Positions 42,721-52,263 are shown, numbered from the stretch's first letter. The stretch: 64,000 nt of DNA from Pseudomonas sp. GM21 (GCF_000282215.1 NZ_AKJS01000006.1:1-64000); one strand, 5' to 3'. Notes: generated by a model from the letters alone, not told the origin. Program-made: numbers and translations.

Positions 42721-43502
42721 GCGACCAGCAAGGTATCTCGCAAGGTCTGCAAGCGCGCTGTGCTCAAACCACTGAAGCGCTGCAGATAGCGATCCAGCCC
42801 ACCATACTCGGCCTCGATCACCGCATAAGCGGCATTCAAATATTCCGGCCGGGCATCCACTACCGCGTCGAACGCCGCTTCGTTGACCGGCCGCCCCACC
42901 ATTCGGCTCACCGCGTGACTCATCGCATCCTGACGCTCTGCACTCAGCTGGCTGAAACGCCGTGCCGAACGCAAATAGTCGTTCATGATGTGTTCAGGCG
43001 CGACACCCAGTGCGTGCAATAGCAGCATGACCGCCACGCCGGTGCGGTCCTTGCCCGCCGTGCAGTGAATCAGTACCGATCCATTTTCTTCAGAAAAGAC
43101 CCGAAATAACTCTGGCAACAGCGGCGCCAACATTCCTGGTAGTCGCCGGTAAACCTCCAGCATCATGCCCCGTGCGGCCTCCGCCTCCGGGTTTTCCGCC
43201 AGCATGGCGCCAATACGTGGATCGGCACGGACATCGCCGAGGACCTCCAGGTGAAGCTCCCGAATTGCACTATCTGGCAAGCGGTTCGGGTAACGTTCAC
43301 GCTCGCCCGCGCTGCGTAAATCGCAAACGGTCTGCAACCCCAGGCGCTTAAGTGACTGCCAGTCTTCAGCCGTCAAGCCATGCAGCTGGTCTGCGCGCAA
43401 TAGAACATCGCCGCCAATGCGGCGACCACAACGGGTGGGCATACCCTTCAAGCTGCGAAAGTTATCCGCGCCTTGCAGGCGAAAATCCTCCTGACTGGCC
43501 AT
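42717..43502 (-). CDS. Tyrosine-specific protein phosphatase-like (DSP) enzyme
   Basis: A 261-residue phosphatase of the atypical tyrosine/dual-specificity family. The catalytic P-loop HCTAGKDRTG (CX5R) is intact near residue 145, and the N-terminal NFRSLKGMPTR motif is usual in bacterial members. The ATG at 43502 follows GGAG; the open frame has a TTG two codons earlier. It begins two bases after the stop of the kinase-like gene, so kinase and phosphatase are co-translated. The substrate could be a phosphorylated small molecule as well as a protein. Confidence 0.88.
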   Translation of the reverse strand: MASQEDFRLQGADNFRSLKGMPTRCGRRIGGDVLLRADQLHGLTAEDWQSLKRLGLQTVCDLRSAGERERYPNRLPDSAIRELHLEVLGDVRADPRIGAMLAENPEAEAARGMMLEVYRRLPGMLAPLLPELFRVFSEENGSVLIHCTAGKDRTGVAVMLLLHALGVAPEHIMNDYLRSARRFSQLSAERQDAMSHAVSRMVGRPVNEAAFDAVVDARPEYLNAAYAVIEAEYGGLDRYLQRFSGLSTARLQTLRDTLLVA

Positions 43503-43504
43503 GC

Positions 43505-44704
43505 TCAACTCTCCAATAAGTGTTGATACGCTTGCGTCAATGGCCGTGCGCCCTGCCCCAATATCGGTGTGCGGCGTGGCTTACGGCCGTGGGTCAACAA
43601 GCGCACGGTATCAAAATCTTCTGCGGCGGCGAAAAACCGTTCCACCATTGGCAGTCCGGCCTGTCCCCAAGCATCCATGTTCGACATCCAGGTTTGCATC
43701 CCCCAAACCGGCCAACGTCGTAATTGCTCCCAGGCCGCGTCTTGCCCCAGCACGCCTTCGGCTCCCAGGCTGATCAATTTTTCCCGGTACACACCCAGCA
43801 AGCGCTGCGCATCAGCGCGGCGTTCCTCCACGGTCAACGCGCCGAACATGAAATACGCGACGTCGCGCCATGGCCGGCCACGTCGGGCCAGTTGCCAATC
43901 CAGCCAGATACGTTGACCGTCACTGCGCAAGAAACTATTTCCCTGATGGGAATCACCATGGATCAAACAACAGGGTGAAGTCTGCCCCAGTTCAAAAGCT
44001 GCCAATTCATCGAACGCATGGCTAAACAACTCCGGCGTCTCGTACATCCATTTTGGCAGCAGTTGCTGATACTCGGGTTTACGCAGATTGACCTTGATGT
44101 AGTTGTACATGCGCAGCAGACCGTCGCTGTCCACCGGATTGGCCATCGACACCGGCAACCAGCGCTGTTCCTGCAACTGCGGACTGTTCCAGGTAGCAGC
44201 ATGTACCGTCGCCAGTGACTCGAGCCCCTGAGCAACACCGTCCACGCCTAGGTGATCGGTGCTATGTCCAAATTGCCCGGAGGCCAGGCCGAGGTCTTCC
44301 ATCATCACCACACCTCGACCACCACCATCGGCGTCCCAGTCGGTGAAAAAAGTGGTGGGCAATGGCGCGTCGGACCAGTCTTGCGCCAGATGATACAGGC
44401 GCGCTTCCAGCTCACAGATATCGCCGCTCTCGAAACCCTCGGACCAGTTCGACTTCAGGCACACATGCGCAGGAATGCCCGCGCGCTGTCCGACCTCGTT
44501 CAACTCAAGCCTGGCGCGGAATTTGGTGGTGTGCCCGTTACGGACCTCCACCGCCGTCAACGCCAGGACCTCGATGCCTGGATAACGCGGCTGCAATAGC
44601 TGCGTGAGCCAGGCTGCGGTGATCTCATTCAGTTGTCGAGGCAATCGCCCAGTGCGCTGCGGGTATGGCCGCCCGGCGGCCATGTCCAGCAGGCTGTCCG
44701 TCAC
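43505..44704 (-). CDS. Aminoglycoside/choline-kinase-like phosphotransferase
   Basis: A 399-residue protein of the APH/choline kinase superfamily, nearest in layout to ecdysteroid-kinase-like and acyl-CoA-associated phosphotransferases. The catalytic Brenner-type motif is HGDSHQGNSF, followed by IWLDWQLAR with the metal-binding Asp. The start is a GTG that overlaps the stop of the amidohydrolase (GTGA), though no good ribosome site precedes it and an internal ATG seven codons in is possible. It is the middle gene of the unit hydrolase, kinase, phosphatase. Phosphorylation of a terpenoid hydroxyl is conceivable; I have no proof. Confidence 0.87.
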   Translation of the reverse strand: MTDSLLDMAAGRPYPQRTGRLPRQLNEITAAWLTQLLQPRYPGIEVLALTAVEVRNGHTTKFRARLELNEVGQRAGIPAHVCLKSNWSEGFESGDICELEARLYHLAQDWSDAPLPTTFFTDWDADGGGRGVVMMEDLGLASGQFGHSTDHLGVDGVAQGLESLATVHAATWNSPQLQEQRWLPVSMANPVDSDGLLRMYNYIKVNLRKPEYQQLLPKWMYETPELFSHAFDELAAFELGQTSPCCLIHGDSHQGNSFLRSDGQRIWLDWQLARRGRPWRDVAYFMFGALTVEERRADAQRLLGVYREKLISLGAEGVLGQDAAWEQLRRWPVWGMQTWMSNMDAWGQAGLPMVERFFAAAEDFDTVRLLTHGRKPRRTPILGQGARPLTQAYQHLLES

Positions 44705-45738
44705 GGCGTCAGCACCCGCCCAGCGTTGCTCGGAACCTTCAGCTTGAGGAGTTCGATCGCGTTACCGCTACGGATCCGTTCACGATCTTGAGTGGACAAC
44801 CCCAGGCCTTCGGTCAGGTCGCCATGGTCATAGGCGCCACCAAAGTTGGTGCCGTACAACAGACGATCCACCCCCACCACCTCGGCGACACCACGACGCA
44901 AGCCGGGCGCATGCACGTCCAGGTCGAAGTAGAAGTTCTGCATGTAATCCATCAACGGACGCTGGTTGCGTGAGTCCGGTGCCATGGCCCGGTTGAGTTC
45001 GCTCAGGCGGCCCAACTGGAAAACCGCCATGCCGCCGGCATGAGTGATGTAGGTTTTCAGGGTCGGGAATACATCCAGCGCGCCGCCACAGATCAGGTAC
45101 CAGAAAAACAGCGTTTCATCGACGCAATCACCCACGATGGAAGTGGTTTCGAACTTGTCGTCAGTGTGTTTTTCGCCCCAATAAATAGACTGGTTGAAGC
45201 CGTGCACCATGATCGGCACGTCCAGCTGAACGAGCTTTTCCCAGACAGGGAACAAGCGTTCATCGTGAGCTTCCAGGCCATTGAAATTGGCCCCACCTAC
45301 GCACACGCCCTTGGCCCCTAACTGAGTCACGGCGCGTTCGATTTCTTTGGCCGCGTTCAATGGATCTGCCAGGTTGGCATGGCACCAGAAGTCGAAGTGC
45401 TCGGGATCGGCCCGGCAAAATGCCGACAACTCGTCGTTGCAGATGCGTGCATATTCGTTGGCGAAATCACCTGCCCAATACATGAAACAGTGAGACGGCG
45501 TGGACATCACCAGTTTGTCGACACCCCGTTCGGCCATCAGCTTTCGACGGCTGGCGTGGGTCATGCGCGCGACGATATTGGCCTGCGCTTCGGCATCCGT
45601 GGCCGCTTTGGCCGGTTGCTTGGTACCGAGGGAAAAATGCCCCACGGTCAGCCCCTGTACCTTCATGAACGGCCCCCAGAACTCGTGGCGGTTCAGCATG
45701 CCCTCAGTGAGCAAGTGGGCGTGGACATCAATCAGCAT
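44701..45738 (-). CDS. ACMSD-like amidohydrolase/decarboxylase, second copy
   Basis: A 345-residue amidohydrolase-2 protein related to the one at 2.1 kb. It has the start MLIDVHAHLL, the middle MVHGFN, ITHAGG and the altered YGTNFGG, where an Asp is usual. The ATG at 45738 follows AAGGAG. It leads the unit with the kinase and the phosphatase and is preceded by copy E of the shared promoter element. The two family members may act on different carboxylated or ring-cleaved intermediates. Confidence 0.87.
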   Translation of the reverse strand: MLIDVHAHLLTEGMLNRHEFWGPFMKVQGLTVGHFSLGTKQPAKAATDAEAQANIVARMTHASRRKLMAERGVDKLVMSTPSHCFMYWAGDFANEYARICNDELSAFCRADPEHFDFWCHANLADPLNAAKEIERAVTQLGAKGVCVGGANFNGLEAHDERLFPVWEKLVQLDVPIMVHGFNQSIYWGEKHTDDKFETTSIVGDCVDETLFFWYLICGGALDVFPTLKTYITHAGGMAVFQLGRLSELNRAMAPDSRNQRPLMDYMQNFYFDLDVHAPGLRRGVAEVVGVDRLLYGTNFGGAYDHGDLTEGLGLSTQDRERIRSGNAIELLKLKVPSNAGRVLTP

Positions 45739-45833
45739 GGCGTTCTCCTTGTTGTAATAAGCCAGCAGACCGAACGACCGATTGCCGGGGCGTTCGGATT
45801 GAGATGAGGGATAAATACGACGCAAACAATATA

Positions 45834-45856
45834 AACACATTTTCAATATGTGTTCA
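45834..45856 (-). promoter_or_regulatory. Shared dit promoter element, copy E, before the hydrolase-kinase-phosphatase unit
   Basis: On the minus strand TGAACA, 12 bases, GTGTT, then TATATT. This copy also contains a perfect 7-bp inverted repeat, AACACAT-N7-ATGTGTT, which gives the best view of the likely dimeric operator. Confidence 0.8.
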
Positions 45857-45919
45857 GTTAATTATCAAATTAATACGTTCCCTGAACACTGAAAAATCAT
45901 CGCTGTCTGGAAAATAGCC

Positions 45920-45946
45920 AAAAAAAAAGCGGCCCCCTCAGGCCGC
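45920..45946 (-). terminator. Rho-independent terminator after DUF1329 copy 2
   Basis: In the leftward direction GCGGCC, six-base loop, GGCCGC, then nine T. It ends the P450 operon and separates it from copy E of the promoter element. Confidence 0.9.
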
Positions 45947-45969
45947 CAAAGCGTGCTCACTCGATGCAA

Positions 45970-47331
45970 TCAGCGTTGCGTTTCCTGGGAAACGATCGAC
46001 TCCGGTTTCATGTCGCGCTCGGACAAGGGTTCGTCATGCACCCGGTAGCCACCCTTCAAGCCATCGTTAAGCAACGACCACATACCTTTGTTGAAGTCGT
46101 AACTGACGTTTTTCACTGTGTACGGCAGTTTTTTGTCATACAACTGCACGCCACTCTGGAACAGCGCGCGGTACAGCACCCCGCCCTGGTCCCACGCGTC
46201 ATACAGACCGGCACCAAAAGTGTCTTCGTCCAGGTAGTAAGTGCGCTTGCTGTAGACATGGCGTTTGCCCGGTTTCAGTGTCGCTTCCACTACCCACACC
46301 CGGTGCAGTTCCCAGCGCTCGCAGGCCGGGTTGGCGTGATGCGGCTGGAATTGCTCTTCCTGACCGCAGCTGAAATAGAACTTGTAGGCGTTGTAGGGAA
46401 TGTACATTTCCTTGCGGCCGACCAGCTTGTAATCGAAGCGGTCCTGGCTGCCGGAGAACATCTGCAACTCGTCGAACAGGTTTACCCCACCCTGGTTGGG
46501 TACCGGCGTGTCATAGGAGAACTCCGGCGCCAGCTTGATGCGGCGCATGCCTGGGGTGTAGCTCCACGCGCGGCGCGGCTGGACTTGCGGGTCGAGGTAG
46601 TCGGCGAGGATGATCAGTTGCCCGGCGCTGCGAGCCGGGTAGCTGTCCAGCGCCCAGGCGCGGTAGTACAACTGTGGGTCTCGATCAGCCTGTTTGACCT
46701 GGTAGTACGGGGCCTCTTCCATGGTGGCGGACTCTGCGGTCTTGGTCACCGAGCCCCGGGAATCTACCACCCAACTATTGGACGATGGCGTGGTGGTGTA
46801 ACCCGTGCCCTTGTAGCGCAGTGCCTGGTTCCAGATGACCTCGTTACCGTTTTGCGGCAGCGGGAACGGCAATCCACCTCGGCATGCCGGGTCGACGGCC
46901 AGGCTGTCCTTGGTGGCGTGGCAATTGCTGGCGTTGCGTGTGGAGGCGTCGAGTATCGCTTGCGGGTACGCCGCAGTGCGGTGGCTCGGATAGACATCCA
47001 GGTAGTAGTCGGGGAATTTATTGAGCAGCATTTTTTGCCCGCCGCTCAACCGGTCGGCGTATTGCTCCATGTTTTTTGAGTTGATGCGCAACAGCGGTTT
47101 TTCATCTTTGAACGGGTCGGCCCAGAATCCGCTGTCGGGCTTGAAGCCGGACGGGCTCTGCGTCAGACCTCCCGTGTAAGGGGGAATGCTGCCATCGGCA
47201 TTGCCCGCGATAATTGCGCCAAACGGCGTCAGGGTTTTACCGATTTGTGCAACCTGGTCGGCCGGTGCCGCAGCCTGACTGCAGGTGGCGATGCTCAACA
47301 GCGCCACCGCCCATGCAAATTGTCCTTTCAT
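45970..47331 (-). CDS. DUF1329 periplasmic protein, copy 2
   Basis: A 453-residue protein with a signal peptide (MKGQFAWAVALLSIATCSQA) and DUF1329 features nearly the same as in copy 1 (DSGFWADPFKDEKPLLRI, FSGSQDRFDYKLVGRKEMY). A probable LolA-like carrier of a hydrophobic compound through the periplasm. It is the last gene of the leftward unit that begins with the P450 at 53.8 kb and is followed by a strong terminator. Confidence 0.9.
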   Translation of the reverse strand: MKGQFAWAVALLSIATCSQAAAPADQVAQIGKTLTPFGAIIAGNADGSIPPYTGGLTQSPSGFKPDSGFWADPFKDEKPLLRINSKNMEQYADRLSGGQKMLLNKFPDYYLDVYPSHRTAAYPQAILDASTRNASNCHATKDSLAVDPACRGGLPFPLPQNGNEVIWNQALRYKGTGYTTTPSSNSWVVDSRGSVTKTAESATMEEAPYYQVKQADRDPQLYYRAWALDSYPARSAGQLIILADYLDPQVQPRRAWSYTPGMRRIKLAPEFSYDTPVPNQGGVNLFDELQMFSGSQDRFDYKLVGRKEMYIPYNAYKFYFSCGQEEQFQPHHANPACERWELHRVWVVEATLKPGKRHVYSKRTYYLDEDTFGAGLYDAWDQGGVLYRALFQSGVQLYDKKLPYTVKNVSYDFNKGMWSLLNDGLKGGYRVHDEPLSERDMKPESIVSQETQR

Positions 47332-47358
47332 AAACAGGTACTCCGTTTCTTGGCTTAT

Positions 47359-49026
47359 TTAGATGGAGGTTTTGAAGGTGAAGGCCAGCCAGCCACGGTC
47401 GGTTCCGCCCACCGCACCGTTACCACCGATGGAGTCACCGAGAAGATTTTTCGACTGCGCGTCGGTGTCGGAGTAACGCAGGCCGAATTCGTAACGCTGG
47501 GCATAGGTCATTTGCACACCAGCCGACCAGGTCAGTGCGCCTTCGTTACCACCGCCGGCGCTGGCAGCGTTCCCTGACAGGCCATAATTGACGGTCAGCG
47601 GTACGCTCATGTCCCAGGACGGGAATACCGACAGGTATTGCGGTGTGTAGTTGACGGCAAAGGCGGCATAGTCGCGAGTCGAACAGCCGTCGCTCTCGTC
47701 CCCTGAGCCGGGTGTGCCCACATTCGGATTGACACAGTTAGGGCTGTTCTCACCCAGGTAAAGCTCTTCGTGCTCGGTCACTTTGCGCAGGTGGCTATAG
47801 GCGAACTCGCCCACCAACGTGGCGTTCTTGGAGATAAAGTTGCGCGGCACGCCGTACACGGCGTTGACCACGAAGTGGTAGGTATCGCCACGTGGTCCTT
47901 CGTTGTCCGTGGGATCAACGCCCACCGCGTTCAGTGCACCGTTCTGACGATAGGAGATCTCGCTGCCTACCGACACGGTGTCGAGAACAGTGGAAAGACT
48001 CAGGCCTATGAGTTTTACGCTGCGTGGGTACACCAGGCGAAAGCTGCCAGTGGCGGCTGAGATTTCTGGCGCCAGCCAGGGTTGGTAGTCATCGAACTGA
48101 CGGTAGTACGCACCCACCGTCGATTGAATCGCCTCGACATCGTACTTGCCCATCACCCCCCAGTTCGCGGAGTCACGGCCGTATTTGGATTTCTCCCGGT
48201 TAAAGGAGAAACCTGGCGCTACCGGCAAGCGATCCGGGCCTTCGAAAAACGGGTCTGCCGCAGCAAAGTAGGTACCGCCGTACGGAATGCGGGTGTAGTC
48301 CCATTCATAGAAATACTGCGCGGCCAGGGTCAGGTTGTCGGTGGCCTGGGCCTTGACGGAGACCTGCCCGACGGGCAAGAACACTTCCTTGGTTTCGATA
48401 CCGGGACTGGTCACCGCCTTGGCACCATCGAGCGGCGCTTGCGAGTAAGAAATTGCATGGGCGCCGAACAACAGCCCCTCACCCCAATAGTTGGTATGGC
48501 GACCAATCTTGACGTTTACCGAAGAGTCTCCCAGGCGCAGGTTCTTCCAGACAAACGCATCGAGTATTTCCCCCGACGGGCCTTCGACGTAACGCTGCGT
48601 TTCCGAGCTGTATTGATTGTTGAAGTAGCTTGTCTGGAAACCGGGGACATGACTTTGTACACCATCGTTGTGATACGCCTGGTCATACCAGCCGGCGGCA
48701 CTGAGCCGCGCGCCCCAATCCTTTTTGTAGGAAAAGTCGACCTCAGTAAGCAGATCGGCACGGTTGGTCATGATGTCGTGCTTGTCGAATTTGCCGTCCG
48801 ATTCATCGTAGTTGGGGTTGTTCATGATGCGCCCGTCCTGCCCCTCCATACGCATCCCCAGGGTGTAGCGCACGGTATTATCCCAACGCAGATGAAAGTC
48901 TGGGTTGGTCAGTTCGATGGGCATCGCCATCGCTGCACCACCGTAGCCCAACGCCAACTCCCCCACTGCCAGCAGTACCATCGCCCGCTGGGCTCGCACG
49001 CGCCCCTTTTTACTCATGTGTTTCAT
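47359..49026 (-). CDS. DUF1302 outer-membrane beta-barrel protein, copy 2
   Basis: A 555-residue barrel protein with a signal peptide and C-terminal WLAFTFKTSI, close to copy 1. The ATG at 49026 follows AGGTGG; a GTG upstream is less likely. It lies 67 bases downstream of the aldehyde dehydrogenase and 27 upstream of the DUF1329 gene. A second channel/carrier pair in the second P450 operon suggests that this operon handles its own hydrophobic substrate from outside the cell. Confidence 0.9.
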   Translation of the reverse strand: MKHMSKKGRVRAQRAMVLLAVGELALGYGGAAMAMPIELTNPDFHLRWDNTVRYTLGMRMEGQDGRIMNNPNYDESDGKFDKHDIMTNRADLLTEVDFSYKKDWGARLSAAGWYDQAYHNDGVQSHVPGFQTSYFNNQYSSETQRYVEGPSGEILDAFVWKNLRLGDSSVNVKIGRHTNYWGEGLLFGAHAISYSQAPLDGAKAVTSPGIETKEVFLPVGQVSVKAQATDNLTLAAQYFYEWDYTRIPYGGTYFAAADPFFEGPDRLPVAPGFSFNREKSKYGRDSANWGVMGKYDVEAIQSTVGAYYRQFDDYQPWLAPEISAATGSFRLVYPRSVKLIGLSLSTVLDTVSVGSEISYRQNGALNAVGVDPTDNEGPRGDTYHFVVNAVYGVPRNFISKNATLVGEFAYSHLRKVTEHEELYLGENSPNCVNPNVGTPGSGDESDGCSTRDYAAFAVNYTPQYLSVFPSWDMSVPLTVNYGLSGNAASAGGGNEGALTWSAGVQMTYAQRYEFGLRYSDTDAQSKNLLGDSIGGNGAVGGTDRGWLAFTFKTSI

Positions 49027-49093
49027 GCAAACCACCTTTTATTTTTTTATTGTCAGTCGTTTCGTCTGCGCCCCCGGTTACAGAGCGTCCCGG

Positions 49094-50599
49094 CTAGCGT
49101 CCGATGGGGTAGATGATGGATTTTTCCTGGGTGAACTCTTTGAGCCAGTTCGGCCCGAACTCACGGCCCAGTCCCGAACGCTTGAAACCGCCGATGGGTG
49201 CATAAGGCAGGCTGCCGCTGCCGCCATTGAGGTACACACTGCCCGCACGAATGCGTCTGGCCAGGGCGTAGGCCGTTGCGGCATCTGCCGAGGCCACGGC
49301 GCCATTGAGGCCAAAGCGCGAATCGTTGGCGATGGCCACGGCCTCGTCGTCGCTGTCGAAGCCGATCACCACCCCCACCGGTCCGAAGATTTCCTCTTGG
49401 GCAATGAGCATGTCGTTGCGCACGTCATCGAACAGGGTGAGGTCGCTGAAGAAGCCTTGGCGCAGATGCGCAGGACGCCCACCACCACACACCAGCGTGG
49501 CCCCGGCATCGCGGCCACTGGCAATGAAATGCTCAACCTTGGCGCGCTGCGACGCCCGAATCAGCGGGCCCATCATCACGCTCGGGTCCGCTGGGTCGCC
49601 GACTTTCCATTGCCCGGCAATGGCTTTGGCGCACTGCACAAATTGCTCGCGTACCGAGTGGTGCACCACAAAACGCGTCAGTAATGCACAGCCCTGCCCC
49701 GCGTTGACCGCCAGACCGGCGACGGCTCCCAGCGCGGTGGCCTGAATATCGGCGTCGGCACGCACGATCAACGCCGATTTGCCGCCCAGCTCCAGGTGCA
49801 CGCGCTTCAGGGTCGGCGCCGCCTGGCTCATGATGCTGACCCCCACCGCTTCCGAGCCGGTGAACGAGACCATGTCCACCCGTGGATCGCTGCTCAACAG
49901 GCTGCCCACATCAATGCCGCCGGTGACAATGTTGAGCACGCCCTTGGGCAAACCGACCTCTTCGGCGATCTGACCGAACAACAACGCCGAGTACGGGGTA
50001 AATGGCGAAGGTTTGAGCACCAGGGTGTTGCCGGCCAGCAAGGCCGGAAACACCTTGGCCAGGTTCAGCAGAAACGGAAAGTTGTAGCCCGTGATACCGG
50101 CCACCACGCCAATGGCCTCACGTTCCACTGTGCCGCTGCCGAGAATCATCGGTCCCGTCGGGTTGAATGGATTGGGGTTGGCTTGCACTGGAATCTGCAC
50201 ACTGTCGCTGTGCAGCGACTGCTCGATAGCCGTCAGCACATGGCCGAGCGGCATGTCCACCTGCATGGCGTAAGTCACGCCTTGCGAGCAACCGACTTCA
50301 GCGATGATCAGCGCAGCAATCTGTTCACGTTTGGCCACCAGAGCGGCGTGCATGCGCCGCAGATAATCGGCACGTTCAGCCATGCTCAGCCACGGCCAGG
50401 GGCCGTTATCAAAAGCGTTGCGTGCGGCGGCAATGGCCGCATCGGCGCTGTGCAAATCGCCTGTCGGCGCATGACCGATCACCGCTTCAGTGGCCGGGTT
50501 GAGCACAGCTTCGCGCGGGCCGTCGGCCCCCACCCAAGCGCCATCGATGTACAGTTTGTCCAACTGGGTAAAGGGAACACTCGTGGTGCTCTGATTCAT
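49094..50599 (-). CDS. Aldehyde dehydrogenase
   Basis: A 501-residue NAD(P)-dependent aldehyde dehydrogenase of the classical superfamily. The catalytic glutamate is in HLELGGKSA and the nucleophilic cysteine in NAGQGCALLTR. The IGYN-region glycines (VAGITGYNFPF) are in place. It overlaps the GMC gene end by four bases (ATGA), and the run P450, ferredoxin, GMC, aldehyde dehydrogenase spells a stepwise oxidation of a methyl or hydroxymethyl to a carboxylate. That reading is inference from order. Confidence 0.93.
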   Translation of the reverse strand: MNQSTTSVPFTQLDKLYIDGAWVGADGPREAVLNPATEAVIGHAPTGDLHSADAAIAAARNAFDNGPWPWLSMAERADYLRRMHAALVAKREQIAALIIAEVGCSQGVTYAMQVDMPLGHVLTAIEQSLHSDSVQIPVQANPNPFNPTGPMILGSGTVEREAIGVVAGITGYNFPFLLNLAKVFPALLAGNTLVLKPSPFTPYSALLFGQIAEEVGLPKGVLNIVTGGIDVGSLLSSDPRVDMVSFTGSEAVGVSIMSQAAPTLKRVHLELGGKSALIVRADADIQATALGAVAGLAVNAGQGCALLTRFVVHHSVREQFVQCAKAIAGQWKVGDPADPSVMMGPLIRASQRAKVEHFIASGRDAGATLVCGGGRPAHLRQGFFSDLTLFDDVRNDMLIAQEEIFGPVGVVIGFDSDDEAVAIANDSRFGLNGAVASADAATAYALARRIRAGSVYLNGGSGSLPYAPIGGFKRSGLGREFGPNWLKEFTQEKSIIYPIGR

Positions 50600-52215
50600 G
50601 ATGCAAAAGCTCCTGAGATTTTGCCGGTGATAAGTTCTGCGGCGCGCATGGCAATGGCCATGGCCGGGGCGTTGGTGTTGCCGGAAACCAGGCAGGGCAT
50701 TACCGAGGTGTCGACCACTCGCAGGCCCTCGACGCCACGCACACGCAGTTGAGGATCGAGTACTGAAGCACTATCGGGCCCCATGCGGCAGGTGCCGGAA
50801 ACGTGGAAGGCGGTCTGGCCGAAGCGGCGGAACGCGGCAAGAATTTGCTCGTCACTTTCCACCTGCGGACCCGGTGTCAATTCACCGACGATGAATGGCT
50901 TGAGTACCGGTTGCGCGGCCAGGCGGCGGAACCAGCGAAACAACGCAATTGCAGAGGTGCGGTCGATTTCGGCGTTCAAGTAATTGGCGCTGATCTGCGG
51001 CGGTACGGAGGCGTCCGTCGATTGAATACGCAACTCACCCTGGCTTTGTGGGCGCAGGAAATAACCGCCAATGGTCAGGCCGGGTTGCTTGTCGATTTCG
51101 ACCTTGTTGCCGTCGCCGTCCATGGAGTAAAGGCTGACGCCAATTTGCGCATCCGGGCGATCCAGCTCCGGGCGGGTTTTGATAAAGCCACCCGCCTCGT
51201 GGGCGGCATGGGTCATGGGTCCTTTTTTGCGCAGAAAGTACTGCGCCACCGCGCCCAGTAAACCCACTCCATGGAAGCAATGGTTGAAGCTGCCACGGGT
51301 GACCCGGTATTGCATGGCCATGTACACGTGCTCACGTAGATTGCGACCCACCTCGGGGGCGTCTTGCAGCACGTTGATACCCAACGAGTTCAACAGTCCC
51401 GCCGGGCCGATGCCGGACAGTTGCAGCAACTTGGGCGACTCGATAGCACCGGCGCACAGCAACACCTCGCGGCGCACCTCAAAGCGAGCCAAGCCGGTTT
51501 TGCCGCTGACTTGCACAGCACAGGCCCGGCGATTGCTGAACTCGATGCGCTGCACGTCAGTGCCGGTCATTACCGTCAAGTTCGGTCGCTTGCGCACCGG
51601 ATCGAGGAAGGCTTTGGCTGCACTGAATCGCTGGCCTTTCCAGGTCGTTTGCGGTTGATAGCCAAAGCCGCCCTGGCTGACCGAGTCGACATGATTGGTG
51701 TCATCGGTGCGCGCCGCGCCAAGTGAGCCTGCAGCGCTGATCACCGCATCGCACAAGGAATCGCCCGACGGGTGCACCGTGACCTTGAGCGGGCCACCGA
51801 CGCCCCGCCATTGGCTCTTGCCCAGTTGGTGGTCTTCCAGGGCAACGAACTGCCGGCCCATGTCCTGCCACCCCCAACCTGTGCAGCCCTGTGCTTCCCA
51901 GTTGTCGTAGTCGGCGGGTGCACCCCGCACATAGACCATGCCGTTAACCGAGCTGGAACCACCAATTGTCTTGCCCTTTAACCACTGCTCCTCGCTCATA
52001 CCCTCGCCACGCTTGGCCTTGTAGCTCCACACATGGGGGTTGCCGGGATTGAGCAGCTTGCCAATGCCACGCGGCATGGCAATCAACGGGCTGGTGTGAT
52101 CCGGGCCACTCTCGATCAGCAGCACCGAAACTTTCGGGTCTGCCGATAATCGATTGGCCAACACACAGCCCGCAGACCCCGCTCCAATAATGATGTAGTC
52201 GTAGATTTTGCTCAT
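50596..52215 (-). CDS. GMC family FAD-dependent alcohol oxidase/dehydrogenase
   Basis: A 539-residue choline-dehydrogenase-like enzyme. The FAD-binding N-terminus YDYIIIGAGSAGCVLANRL, the GMC signature GGSSSVNGMVYVRG, and the C-terminal active-site HVSGTCRMG are all visible. The start MSKIYDY is chosen; 16 in-frame codons before it lie between genes and have no ribosome site, and the site before the chosen ATG is also weak. It should oxidise a primary or secondary alcohol, most likely that made by the adjacent P450. Confidence 0.92.
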   Translation of the reverse strand: MSKIYDYIIIGAGSAGCVLANRLSADPKVSVLLIESGPDHTSPLIAMPRGIGKLLNPGNPHVWSYKAKRGEGMSEEQWLKGKTIGGSSSVNGMVYVRGAPADYDNWEAQGCTGWGWQDMGRQFVALEDHQLGKSQWRGVGGPLKVTVHPSGDSLCDAVISAAGSLGAARTDDTNHVDSVSQGGFGYQPQTTWKGQRFSAAKAFLDPVRKRPNLTVMTGTDVQRIEFSNRRACAVQVSGKTGLARFEVRREVLLCAGAIESPKLLQLSGIGPAGLLNSLGINVLQDAPEVGRNLREHVYMAMQYRVTRGSFNHCFHGVGLLGAVAQYFLRKKGPMTHAAHEAGGFIKTRPELDRPDAQIGVSLYSMDGDGNKVEIDKQPGLTIGGYFLRPQSQGELRIQSTDASVPPQISANYLNAEIDRTSAIALFRWFRRLAAQPVLKPFIVGELTPGPQVESDEQILAAFRRFGQTAFHVSGTCRMGPDSASVLDPQLRVRGVEGLRVVDTSVMPCLVSGNTNAPAMAIAMRAAELITGKISGAFAS

Positions 52216-52263
52216 TGTTGTTCTTCTTTTGCTGGTTGCTTTAAGCCTTCGGCGCCAGGTCAA

